Shown here: positions 45,205 to 56,770 of the stretch, piece after piece
Position numbering within the stretch: the first letter of the stretch is position 1
Layout of the letters: each line of letters begins with the position of its first letter
Source of the DNA: Tachypleus tridentatus
Lineage: Eukaryota; Arthropoda; Merostomata; Xiphosura; Limulidae
Direction: 5' to 3'
NCBI RefSeq assembly: GCF_004210375.1
Contig: NW_027467782.1
Span: forward strand, 30,607,276-30,671,275
DNA length: 64,000 nucleotides
The notes under the pieces: model-generated
What the model saw: only the letters and a program-made list of their open reading frames with translations
Database searches by the model: none
What the model was told of the DNA's origin: nothing
Program-made: the position numbers and the translations under genes

Positions 45205-45274
45205 TCTGGCGCAGATAGCCTCGCTGCTTTGTGCCATAAAACACTAAATCAATCAATCAATCAATCAATCAATC
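45205..45274 (+). repeat. LINE 3' terminal tail with AATC repeats
   Basis: TCTGGCGCAGATAGCCTCGC, then TGCTTTGTGCCATAAAACAC and six or more AATC units. The first 35 bp resemble the ends of the SINE families in this window. Confidence 0.85.
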
Positions 45275-45555
45275 TTATTTATTGACCACTTGTCCAAGAA
45301 GTACAAAATTTGACATAAGTCGCTCATTATAATATTGTTATTACTCAGACAAAGTATAATTTTTTTTATAGCCTTCAATCTTATTTGGTTACAGTGCTAT
45401 AAACTAGAAAATCAAGTCCCTTTAGCCATACCCATAATTAAGTTTTCTCTTTCACAAGTTTCCAATATTTAGTTCTCTTTGATATTTAAAACTATATTAC
45501 TTTTAACCAACAGAAATCCAAATATTATATTACATAATTTTCTGTACAGGAGTTT
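45275..45555 (+). repeat. Dispersed repeat, copy 2, right half
   Basis: Continues copy 2 after the LINE and aligns with about 5370-5665, including TTGTTATTACTCAGACAAAG, TAGCCTTCAATC, TCTCTTTCAC and the terminal TGTACAGG. Confidence 0.55.
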
Positions 45556-46400
45556 GTTTATTTTGCTTCCAGTGCAAATTTTATTTCCACAGGAAACACA
45601 TTGGCAAGTTTAGCTAAATTTTTATTGAGTCTTACTGAATGGTAAGAAAGCCAGAAAATTTTGATAGTCCTAGGACAATATGTGCTTTAAGCATGTTATT
45701 TTGTATTCTTTGTTGCAATTTTGATTAACTAAAAATCATTTAGTACAGTAATACCATTATAATAATAGTTTTAATTGAGAGTTGATAAAAAAAAGACCCA
45801 GGTAAGTACTATATTTCTAGTTTTTCATGTGTATTATTTATTATTATAAAGGTAAATAAAATATAAGTTTTAGATTAGGTTAAATAAAAAAAAAAAGTTT
45901 TCCTGTGATATGCTCATTAGTAACCAATGCATTACATAATTTCTTCAGGTAACGTAAGCTACATGTTTACAAAGTGGTTCACAACTTGTGTGGTGATATC
46001 ATTAGTTAGACACAGTTCAAAGAGCAATAAAATTTAAGCATAAATATACATATATTGTAAAGGGCTTAAAGCTATTTAAGATAGTCAAATGTGTCGTGAA
46101 GTCATTCTTGAAAATAAAAAGGACAATATGTTTTCTTTTCATGGTGTATGAGGTGTAGAGTTAGAATGAGGAAAATAACATAACACGTAAAGTTTTACTG
46201 AAAAAACACACATTGAAATTCCAGTGCAATTACCCACCCTTTTCACAGTTATAGCTATTTTTCATATGATTTCCTTCTCGTGCACAGATTGTCACTCACT
46301 ACTAGCTGTGAATTACTATCTAATTACACATGTATGCCACATGTGTAAATTAGCATTCAACAACTCTCCACCAGTGTGAGTGTAACACATCCTTATTCTG
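45556..46400. other. No supported feature
   Basis: AT-rich, with no exon or repeat recognised. Confidence 0.5.
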
Positions 46401-47370
46401 ATATTTATATTACCACATCAACCTGCCACAATCAAGGCAGGTTATCTTAATTGCAGGGTATAGCCATACATTACAAACCCTCTCAGATATTTCCAGTGTC
46501 AGTGTTTCGGTCGCTCAAAGACGTCATGTTGTGGTTCATTGAACTGTGCTCATTCTTGCCCAGAATGGTTAGAAGAAAAGAGATGCAGCATTTGAAAACG
46601 ATTCATAACATTACTTATCCTGAGGCTTGAAAATTGCTGTCCAGCACTTCATCTCAGATGTATGGCTGCTGCATGTCATCCCACAACTACAGTGGGAGTG
46701 CAGACAGATATCTCTGTGTCTCCAAAAGAATCATTCTCAAACCAAATGAAAAGGATTTTGACCTGCATTGTTAAAAAAGTTGATGAATTAGCTTAACATC
46801 CATCTCTGTCCCTAACATACATTCCAACAAATCCCAAGATCCACTTCCTCTGGTTCTGGGTACAGGCATTTCTTTGGGTGCATCATCTTCTCCCACCACA
46901 AGATGCAAAGGATCATTTGTTCTTGTCCCCAGTCACTGGAATCCTCTTTAAACAGCATAGACCTACCCAATCGACCCAGGACAGGATCCATGGAGGTTGA
47001 CAGACCTCCCTCAAATAAAGACAGTAAAGAACAAAAGACATGGACGAAAACAGAAGGGTTCTCCACCCAACTTACCTGCACATAAGTAATAATGTCCAAC
47101 TTGATACAATGGAACTGTCAAGGTTTACGTTGTAATCTGGATGACATCAAAACACAGATTGCTTCTTACCATTCTGCATGTCTTTCCTTACAGGAAATAT
47201 ACCAGTAACCTGCCAATACAGTTACCTTTCAGTATTTTTTTTTTTTTTTGTACAGAAATGACAGGCTGTGTGATGGATGAGCGCATGTAGGGGTGGCATT
47301 GTTGGTTGAATAGCATGTGCCCACCCTGTCTTTGCCACTGGATGCACTCTTGGAGTCTATTCCTATCTTG
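46401..47370 (+). mobile_element. Old I-type LINE fragment (ORF1 knuckle region to endonuclease start)
   Basis: Follows the 38927 element from about 39855 to 40905. Landmarks are ATCAAGGCAGGTTATCTTAA, CACAACTACAGTGGGAGTGC, AGGATCCATGGAGGTTGACA, and TGATACAATGGAACTGTCA at the endonuclease start. Many substitutions and stops; a long T-run sits at about 47227. Confidence 0.82.
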
Positions 47371-49134
47371 CAAGGTGTTGCTGTACACTAATGCTAGTGA
47401 TAATTTATTGTTTATGCATGACACCTTGTTAAGAGGATAAAATTAGTCTTACCTAAAATCTAGTGTGTCTTTTTAAAATCCCAAACTTGTTTATTCTTAT
47501 CCTTTGGTTTTTAGATATATCACAAGAAATCACAACACATTCATCCTTCCTGAATATTTTATATATTTCAATAAAGTCTATTCTCTCTCTCTTCTTTTTT
47601 TTAATGCTCTTAACATGCTTTTCATAAGTTGCCAGGTAAGTCAATCACGTATTTCAGTTGAAAACAGAGAATCTACCTAATTCTATCTAGTTTCTTTGGT
47701 TTTGTACATTTCTTGTCAACAAGCTTTTTTATTTTGTAAAATTTCAGTCATCAACATTATTTTAACTGAACTTTTCATGTTCTTAATTATAGGAATATGT
47801 TTTAAAGTCATTTTAAATACTTTATTGTGAGAGAGAAAATGTAATGTAGATTGTATGGTCAGTAGTATGTACTTAATGGGCATTCTCTACTCAATCATAC
47901 GAAATTAAATGTAGTCATGTTGTTTCATATTCAGTCAGTAAATCAAACCACCCCACCCACTCCCCCACAAAAATTATATTTACCAAAGAGTTTTGCCTAC
48001 TTCAAAGGCATCTTCACATTACAAAAGGAGAAAAGATATAACATTTATGAAACGTTGTTTTACACCTAATGAAGGAAACACAAAATCACATGTTCATTGC
48101 AAATTTAATCACTTTTTATACCCTTATTTTAAAAGAGACCAGAAAATAGAGAGAATGGTGTTTCTGATTTTAAATATTTCTGGGAGAGCATGCCTCTGGA
48201 TCTTCCTTAAGATATTGTGCATAAAATATGGTGTAGAGTCACAATCCAGCACTACATAGTACACTGACAGGATTATCTCCCTGATTCATTAGTATCACCC
48301 ACTTAAACATACTGAAAACCTTGTCTGTTGATCTTTTATAAAGAGATCTTAATATAACCTTCCATCCCTGGAGTAACTTTAGTAGCTGTGGTGTGAACAA
48401 TTTACAACAAATCAGTGTCACTACTCAGAGAAAGCTCACACAATATTTCAAGTGAAGACTATCGAGGACCAACTAGTGGCTTGAATAGAAAGATAACTTC
48501 CTCGTTTTTACTTGATAATCAGTTTAAGTTGCATCACTCTGAACAGTCCTTTATACATCACTATTTCTTCTTGTGCATGAAGACCAAAGTTGTACACCAC
48601 TTCATAAGTATTTGGTGGATCAGAGCAAGATATATTGATTATCTTTCTTATGAAGTAGTTTGATCCTGCAGGCACTCGTCACCTTGTAATTCAGAAGTTA
48701 CTTTTTGTTTCATGAATGTTTAACAGAATTTGAATTAATAACTTTTTCTTTAATTATGTTTTTTATGTAAACCATTAAGATTTTCTATACTTAATCTTTT
48801 CCCATAGAAAGGGATTTTAAGATTATAAAATCTATTTATTTTATTATAATTTCTTCAATAAAGAAATAAGATTTGATATAAAATTGCAGAAAGACTTGCC
48901 AACAGTATGGTTAACAATGTAACTGAAATGTGTCTGAGGTAATTAACCACCTTAATACAAAAGTTTCCAATACCAAATAATTAGTAGTAAACTGTATTTT
49001 AACAAAAAGATTAATTATGGGCCATTGAAAACAAACTTTATATTATGTATTATAAACATTCTCCTGATTTTATTCCTCACTCATGTTTAAAATTAACTGT
49101 AGCAAGTACATTTATGAAAAGTAATTTTTTACAG
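47371..49134. other. No supported gene; separates two halves of an old LINE
   Basis: AT-rich. A faint minus-strand reading near 48340-48400 (TTATKVTPGMEGY-like) hints at CR1-type sequence but is too weak to call. Confidence 0.4.
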
Positions 49135-49287
49135 CATCCAATCAAGAGCAGTTTTCCTGATGAAGTCACTGGTGGTGTTTTATCAAAAGTGAAAAGAAAA
49201 TTAGGCTTACTAGAAGTTTCCAAAACGGCAAGTGTATCTGAAGAATTTAAAAAAATGCACTTCAAACAAAAACATTCAGGCTACTGA
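49135..49287 (+). CDS. Candidate 3'-terminal coding exon, unidentified
   Basis: An AATTTTTTACAG acceptor is followed in phase 0 by 50 open codons and a TGA. The peptide is HPIKSSFPDEVTGGVLSKVK, then RKLGLLEVSKTASVSEEFKK and MHFKQKHSGY. Its amino-acid use is protein-like, and the splice acceptor is well formed with a T-rich tract. I cannot name the family, and no partner exon was found. If real, it is the C-terminus of a + strand gene whose earlier exons lie further upstream. Confidence 0.4.
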   Translation, partial: HPIKSSFPDEVTGGVLSKVKRKLGLLEVSKTASVSEEFKKMHFKQKHSGY

Positions 49288-49949
49288 TTGTGATCCACAT
49301 ACACATTCCTTTATCAATTAAATTATATTCTATTAAACCTGTATGTGTGCTTCGTCATTCTGACCAGTTCTGTAATCTCCATGTAACCATGAAACTACAT
49401 AAACTACTGAAATGTTCTAAATATACAAAGTGTATCATCATGAGTTTTGGCAAATGTTTATGTAAAAGTTACAAGCCATTTATTAACTGAAATTATATTT
49501 CAAGTAAATTGCTTTCATAAAACATTCATCCATTAATTTGTGAATTCTCTGTCAAGTAATTCTGTGTAAAGTGTGACTTTTCATGCTAAGAATAAAATTA
49601 ATTGTGCTCATTTCATGGTTTTTATGTTTAATTAACCTTACTTATAATACCATCTTAATGAATATCATTTTATTTATTTTTCATAGAACTCTAAACTTGC
49701 TCTCTCATCTTCACCACCATAACACCAACTGTAATGAAAGTAGTGAAACAAATGTTGGACATACAAAATGATTGCAGATTGTGAAAATGCAATAACAATT
49801 TTTATTTTAGCACAGTCTCAGTTTTCTAAACATTTCCTGATTGGCTGCTTTTGATTTTATTACTTTACAATGCCTTTCTGACCCAATATAATGATGTAAT
49901 TGTCAAATATATACAGTAGTAAAACTTAACCAACCGACTGAAATACAAA

Positions 49950-50850
49950 GTGTACAACGGCACTGAACATCTTCAACATCCAGATCCCTTCTTCCACCTC
50001 TTGTGGAGCAGATTGATTTTTTGTTCAAAACTGAACTATTTGTCTCTTATTTAAGTTTCTGCCAGGACCTTGGCCTTGAAGATGCTGTACCCTATTCACC
50101 ATCTGAGACTTCAGCCTTGAACAGGGTCTTTCCATATGTCTCCAGTTCAGAGTCTGTACACTGGGTTCCACTGGTTATACTTTTGGGAATATACAGTCTG
50201 CCATTCTTCCCTTTGGTCTTCATATTTAGGTGAAGCTGACTGAGTTCAGTATGTCGCAGATTGATGTTGCTTTTTCCATCAATCAGCCCACCACACTATG
50301 TTTTATTACCACCTCTGCCTGTTGCCTTTTTCTGAGTCATCTGAGGAAGGTTGATATTTCCATTTGGTTGTACTGTTTTCATTGCCAAACATCTTTTGAA
50401 CCATTCTTTCATTCCCAGTTATACAGATGGTTTAAAATCAGTTAAGTCTATTGGATCTGCCATGGTTTGATGCAGCTAGGTGGTTTTGTACAATATCCTC
50501 TCTACAGTTTCTGTGTTCACTGTCAAGTTATATGGCATTTCTTTTGTTCTGAATGATATCGAAGCTACACAGTACACTCACTGTTCTATTTATACCAACT
50601 CTCTTCACTCTCTACTGGTCAGAGAATCGCTTTGTGTTAATTCTCACCTTATTTTCACAATATTCAACACTGGCTGGCCTATTTTTCTTCTATCTTCTAT
50701 TCACATCCAGTTTTTCTGGATAACTGGTCATGTTGGTATTCACAGGAACAAGTTTGCTGACATTATGTTGGTCTGATCTGGTGCTGTCACTGCTTTGCTT
50801 GTTCTATATATGGACTACAGTACTGTATTCAAGGCTCAGCTTCTATTTCC
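49950..50850 (+). mobile_element. Old I-type LINE fragment (RT end to RNase H)
   Basis: Follows the 38927 element from about 42913 to 43935. Landmarks are GGCACTGAACATCTTCAACA, CTTGAAGATGCTGTACCCTA, CCCAGTTATACAGATGGTTT and TTCTGTGTTCACTGTCAAGT, and GTTGGTATTCACAGGAACAA near the RNase H end. It lies downstream of, and colinear with, the fragment at 46401. Confidence 0.8.
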
Positions 50851-51010
50851 CGTATATTAGGATTGTTTCCTATATACTAATATCACCAATATTTCTATTC
50901 ATTTTATTATTTCCCATATATTAGTTTTTTGTTACCTGTATATTAATATAACCTATATTTTTATTAATTTTTCTATTTCCCATATATTAGTATTGTTTCC
51001 TATATATTTC
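50838..51010 (+). repeat. Short degenerate tandem repeat
   Basis: Variants of TTTCCCATATATTAGTATTG and CCTATATTTTTATTAAT recur about every 60-70 bp at the edge of the LINE fragment. Confidence 0.5.
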
Positions 51011-52439
51011 TTTACATTATCATTTTCTGTAATTCCCATTCCTTTTTATTTTTCTATTCTGTGAAACCTGTTTTAACATTTTTAACTGTTGTCACTGCCA
51101 TCTTTCATGTAATGCACACATTCTTTTATGTACATCTAAACATGACAGGAATGTCTTCTGTTATTATTGACATAAATGACATCAACATCTGTACTTGTAA
51201 TGTGCCCTACTAATCATTCCTCTTTATTATCCTAAGAAAAGAATAGTCAATCGAGTTAAGATATTTTATGTCACCTTTATTGGGTTATATGTTGTACTGA
51301 TAAAGATTTAAGCACTCATTCAGTTTTACATGTACATAAACAGTCAAAGGATTGTTAGGCTAGTTTGGCCTGCTTGAAATGAATAGTGTATTTTGTTCAG
51401 TTTAAATTCTTGCTCTTGCTCAGTATGTTAGTTATTGATATTTCTTTTCCAAAAGTTTAGTGATGCATTTGAAAGCCATGCTGTGTAACATTGAATAGAT
51501 TCAAAATAGTTATTGGTATCTGAATAGACCTATTCACCTAAAAGTTCCATCAGTCTATAGAAATACAGAGATAAAAGTTAGTTTTGTATATCACCTTTTG
51601 AGTATATGTATAAAGATTGGCTCTGCTTACTGTTAATAGGAAGATTTTGAATTTTTCATGAAACATTAAGTTATGAAGTACTTTATAAAAAATGATAAAC
51701 GTAGCATGAGATGGAATTAAAAATTGAAATAACTTTATTTTAACTAAACATTTTAGTAAACTGAAAACATTGAAAATCTACATGTTGCATTCTTTGGAAA
51801 TAAGAAGCTTTATGGCTGTCAGGTATTTACAGTGTTAAAGAGTATAATGTGTGTGGTAGAAGGAACACTCTAAATGTCCCTCTGGTGTTAATATATATAA
51901 TAAACAGTTTGTGTCATGCTTCTTTGTTTTAATAGTAATGGTCTACAATTTATATCATTGTTTTGCAACAAAACTACCAATTGATATTGTTAAGTCAACT
52001 ATGGTATTTATGTTGTGAATGTTTCATGTATTTATTGGTTTGTTTTTTATTCTTGTCAACTTTGGTAATACAACAAAACAATTTAATTCAGAAATTATTT
52101 AGATTTAGAATTGATATTTTGTCTTTATTGAGCTTAGAGTAAGTTATTGCACAGTACATTTTTAAGCTTAATTATAAAACAAATAATACCCTAGGCTCAC
52201 TTATTGCACCATGATAAGTTAGATAGCATTTTATTTATATTTTTTTCAGTTGTTTATTAACATTGAGGTATAGACAAAAGTAAGATAAAAATTACCAAGG
52301 GTTTCAGTGGAGTAGTGTTTCAACTAAGCCTTTGTTACAATAATGTTTTACACCCAATGCTTATATTTAGCCCATTAAATACACCTTCCGTTACTAATGT
52401 TAAGATCAGATGATAGCTAGTTGTGTCTAAGTGTGAATG
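51011..52439. other. No supported feature
   Basis: AT-rich sequence; nothing recognised. Confidence 0.5.
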
Positions 52440-52930
52440 TAAAGTACGTAATTCCCTCCAGTCTTACACTGTTAAATTAGGGATAGCTAGCTGATTTCCC
52501 TCCAGTCTTACACTGTTAAATTATGGATAGCTAGCTGACTTCCGTCTAGTCTTACACTGTTAAATTAGGGATAGCTAGCTGACTTCCCTCCAGTCTTACA
52601 CTGTTAAATTATGGATAGCTAGCTGACTTCCTCCAGTCTTACACTGTTAAATTATGGATAGCTAGCTGACTTCCTCCAGTCTTACACTGTTAAATTATGG
52701 ATAGCTAGCTGACTTCCATCTAGTCTTACACTGTTAAATTAGGGATAGCTAGCTGACTTCCCTCCAGTCTTACACTGTTAAATTAGGGATAGCTAGCTGA
52801 CTTCCCTCCAGTCTTACACTGTTAAATTAGGGATAGCTAGCTGACTTCTGTCTAGTTTTACACTTCTAAATTAGGGATGGCTAATGCAGATAGCCCTCAT
52901 GTAGCATTGCATGAAATTCAAAAACAAACA
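52440..52930 (+). repeat. 43-44 bp minisatellite generated from a SINE A tail
   Basis: Ten units start at 52454, 52498, 52542, 52586, 52630, 52673, 52716, 52760, 52804 and 52848. Each reads CCCTCCAGTCTTACACTG, then TTAAATTAGGGATAGCTAGCTGACTT or a close variant. The last unit runs into the normal SINE A end (GGATGGCTAATGCAGATAGC, TAGCATTGCATGAAATTC, AAACAAACAAATA). The unit is thus an internal piece of the SINE, joined at its own GCTAGCTG microhomology. Confidence 0.93.
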
Positions 52931-53215
52931 AATAAATATAATTAAAGATGTATTAACTGTAGAAACTCCACTACGTAAAATAGTTACATATATTTTTCGA
53001 TATCACATCTTCCAATTATTTTAGTTTAGTCACAGAGTCCATCAGTCTCCTTTCACTAAAACTGATTTCTTATTATTACTTTCTGACTTACGGTGTACAA
53101 TTCCTTCTTCTTGTAATTTTTGTTAGTTAATTTACATATAACAGTTTACTTTATTTTGGTGCATTGGAATTTTTCTTGTAGAATTTTTCTAGTTATATTT
53201 TCTTATAACTTCTAG
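52931..53215. other. No supported feature
   Basis: AT-rich flank; nothing recognised. Confidence 0.5.
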
Positions 53216-53272
53216 ATCTTTTCATGACATGGGACTGGGCAACCTACTTTCATGACTATGGACAAGAAAATA
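53216..53272 (+). CDS. Candidate 57-bp internal exon, unidentified
   Basis: Bounded by TCTTATAACTTCTAG and the canonical donor GTAAGT. Only one frame is open, and it reads LFMTWDWATYFHDYGQEN in phase 1. Aromatic-rich and protein-like, with good splice signals, but very short and without a family match in memory. Confidence 0.35.
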
Positions 53273-55264
53273 GTAAGTATTGAAGGGTAAACCCACAAGT
53301 TGCTGTAGTTCTGCTTGAAAAGTAAGTGGAACATAAAAGTAATCAAAGTTAAATGTCACTCTATACTGCTTTATTATAAATTGTTAGTCTTTCCAATAAT
53401 TATTATGCATGTTTTGATTTTTAAAAAAGGAAAATGAAAACATATAGCCACCTTAAAAGTTGTATGTTTAGTTACCTAGTCATATGTTGCCCTTAAGATA
53501 CCTGATACCATTGGTGTCTTACTCCAAGACATGTCCTGCAAGATGTCAAGTTTCATTTTTTAAATTAAAAGTTAAGTATTATTTAGTTTCTCAACTAGCC
53601 TTTAACAGGTGTAAATACAAATTTAGAAAGAATGAAGGTAAGATGATAAATAGTTGTACACTCTGAATAAAGTAATGTTTTATTTTTTCTTTCTTTAATG
53701 TTAGTTTATTTTTAGTATTGGTTAAATTGTTTGATTATTATATATTTGTTTATGAGGATTATTTTGCATTGTTATCTTAAGGTATGTGTTTAGAACAAAA
53801 CTAAACCTTCTAAGCAGCTGAATCTTGTGTTTGGGATTATAGCAAAAACTTTGCTTGCATTGAGGGTTCCATGACACCCTTCTGATCATCATTAGTATGG
53901 TGATATGTTAGATGTACATAATATTCATTACTCATTTAATTTTTATTTGAACTATGTAGGTATTTTGTTTTGATCAGAAGTTGGAAAAAGTTGTAGATTT
54001 TATTACCAAAAAGTTTCTCTCCATAGATGTTTTTTATCATTGTAATATATTAAACATAACCTGAGAATTTTCTGTATTAATACCATAATTATTAATGAAT
54101 CAGTTTTAACTGTCTAGAGTTTAATAATAGTTGAATGTCTGTTGTGTAGTCAGTTAATCATACATGCATACAATTTGCACATATTCACAAGATGATAGGT
54201 TCCAATGCTTCAAATTAAATAAACATTCTTAGATTTTCATCTCCACGTGTAATGTGAGAGTAATAAAACATTGAATACAAAGTAGATAAATATTATCAAT
54301 ATATTATTTTTCTAAGGTAGATAGAAATAAAATCTTAAATTTATGGTATAATGTTTATAATTAAAATTCTATTTTACATTTTGAAGTTAATAATCATGAA
54401 TGTGTTAGTTAATTTAGCCATAATTAGTTTCATTTAGTAGAAAACCACTTGAATTCAGAATGTTTGTTTATTCATATATTTAACAGTGCTTACCACAAAT
54501 TTGCACAATTAATTGATACTTTCTTGCATATAAATACGATAGTTTTCCTCACCTTTTTTTATGATAACTAGGTGTCTAGGCTTTTATAATGAAAGAACAC
54601 CTCATATCTGTTAAAGCATGTCTTGTTAGTTGGCATAACTAAGAATATAGATACTTGTAGGAATATCATGAAGTATATATTTTGTATAGGTTGATCTGTA
54701 AGTAATTTTGAAAATTTTATATTTAAGGTTGTTCTATGTGTAAGCTTCTTTATAACAGAAGTTACATATGGTTTTAACTACCAGCTTTTAGTTATGAGAT
54801 AAAATTCATGGTTTTGTTTGTGTGTTGAAATATCCTTAAGTCATTCAATGAAAGTAATTTGTAGAAATATGTAAAGCATATAAGTGTTTGAGTAATTTTG
54901 CACAGTAATTATATGTTTAGAAGTTACACTGTGCACAAAAGAAGCTTCTCTACCACAATAAAAATACAACTGTTCATGAGTAGTTTGTTGATCCTGATTC
55001 TAAAATTGTTGAATATTACTGATCACCTCTAGTTTTGAGCTATGTTAGGTTTATTCTAAATATTCTTATATATTATGAAAATAACACTCTGATAACTTTA
55101 TTTATTTATTGAAAATTGCATTTAAGAATGTTCAAAAACAACATGTAATTATATACTGAAAATACACTTAAGCTATATTTAAAACTTTCATCATGGTATT
55201 ATTTTTTATTTCTTTTACAAAATACCTGACAGACTTGTATCTTTTATGTATGTTTTAGTTTCAT
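53273..55264. other. No supported feature
   Basis: AT-rich sequence with stops in all frames. Confidence 0.5.
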
Positions 55265-56770
55265 GCTATAAGAATCAACAGTAATCTTCCATCATCACAG
55301 GATTCCACTGTCTTTCTTGATATTACTGTTCTATTATAGACATAACTTGAGGGAAGTGCTCACCAAGATTATTGCTCACTGCACCTAGATATTTGATAAT
55401 AAGCTTAATTAAAATGTGAGAAGTGTAAATTTAGTGACATCTTGGACCCAGTTTTCCTCTAGTTCTCAGGGATATCATTAATCATCACAACATAGTTTTC
55501 ATCTCTGTAAATTCCTAAGAAAACTTTAACAACCAGTTTGAGTGATTTCCTAGCAGTAAGTTCTTTCTGACTGAGTAGTGTTTCAAAATCACCATTCATC
55601 AGCACTTCCCAAATCTGTGGCCCAACAAAGATACCACCTTTTAGTTTTTACTTCACTAACTTTTTGAAACTTATAAGATAGATGGAGTGATGAAAGAAAC
55701 ATATATTGATGATTCACTGAAAGTTGGAACTCAACTTTCTGTTTTCCTGGAACGTAATTCTCTCACTGGCCATTCCGTTTTTTTCTAATTAATTTTATGA
55801 TATTGGCTATCCCAGACAGACAAAAAGCTACAGTGTTTGGTTTACTCACTTTATAGACTTAGCAGAAGTGGATATTTGATTGCTTCAGGAATAAGCTGCA
55901 TGTTCTACTATGTTCACAGCATTAATAACAGGAACCAATGGCTTAGTGTTCCCATTATGTAAAAGCACAGTTTTCACACTAACTTAAGATGTATTGGTAA
56001 AATGTTTTCTTTCTTGAGACTATAATCAGTACTTGATTCTTCAATTAGTGCATCAACATTTGTACAGAAACACAAAGTATCTTGCATGCTGACGTGAGAA
56101 GCAAGACTTTTATGATAAATTCCATTGCCGTAAATGAAAGTTCCCCATGCTGTTTCAGTATAAAACAAGTCACAAATCTGATCATTTAGTTCATCTTGTG
56201 TGATCAGATGAGGCAGTTTATGCTGAGATGCCACAGGGGTAAAATTACTAATATAACTTCTATTTCCCACTTTGCTGCTGGATGTGACACAAGAAAATCA
56301 TCCCCATGAGGTACTGGTTTCATCACAGATGCAATCTCTGGATATTTAGTGTATTGTTTAGTTTTGTCTGAATATCCAGAAATATTAATGCAAAAATAAC
56401 AGTAAGTTAGATGATCTTTGGGCTCACACTGTATCATTGAAATTCTAAATGACACAATTGCTCTTCTTTGATTTAGCCACTGTGTGAAGCCAGATTTGGA
56501 AACTGTACAACACAAATGTAGCATAAACTGTTTAGGTGGTTTTTGGACTTTACTTGAAGTGAAAGTGATTATATCACAGGTATGATGTGAGGAAGATGGA
56601 CTTTGTTTTGAGTGTGGGCAGAGCCAGACAAAGTAACCAACTGAGTGAGTGAGTGAAAAGCAGTTGAGAGAGAGGTGTATCACTCTGCCCATTTTAAGCT
56701 CAGTTGAGGGACTCCTCAAATATTCCTGTGCAGAAAAGGTGAACATGGGAATGAAGCAAAATTGGTGCAA
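55265..56770 (-). pseudogene. Pseudogene of a multi-copy arthropod gene family of unknown function
   Basis: Read on the minus strand in several frames, conserved blocks appear in order: FTQWLNQRRAIVSFRISMI; CYFCINISGYSDKTKQYTKY with PVPHGDDFLV (near 56300-56400); LITQDELNDQICDL; LLHNGNTKPLVPVI (near 55940); KGGIFVGPQIWEVLMNGDFE; LLSQKELTARKSLKLVVKVF; LGIYRDENYVVMIN; KMSLNLHFSHF; and WNPVMMEDYC (near 55290). These are hallmarks of a large uncharacterised family I remember from arthropod genomes, with CYFC, LNDLVRDL and SxKxHFLHSH-type blocks. Frameshifts and stops separate nearly every block, and a typical SKSKAELL segment is missing. It is a decayed copy; the molecular role of the family is not known to me. 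Confidence 0.7.

Larger units (their letters stand above)
38927..45274 (+). mobile_element. Near full-length I-type LINE (5' UTR, ORF1, ORF2, 3' UTR, AATC tail)
   Basis: A 6.35-kb non-LTR retrotransposon. The GC-rich 5' UTR (to about 39521) starts CCCCTCGGTGTGGATTCCTG and is shared with the copy at 16248. ORF1 is gag-like with zinc knuckles. ORF2 has endonuclease, reverse transcriptase, RNase H and a C-terminal CCHC-like finger. That order, with RNase H present, fits the I supergroup (I/Nimb-like) and not Jockey. The 3' UTR has three spaced copies of a repeated block, and the element ends in AATC repeats. An 11-bp target duplication brackets it. At least ten frame changes disable it, though none deletes a domain. 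Some may be long-read indels. Confidence 0.93.

Noticed and set aside
48239..48421. CR1-like reverse-transcriptase tail on the minus strand
   Set aside because: Only a few residues (ATKVTPGMEGY) resemble the RVQRRATKLIPG motif, and there is no supporting sequence on either side.
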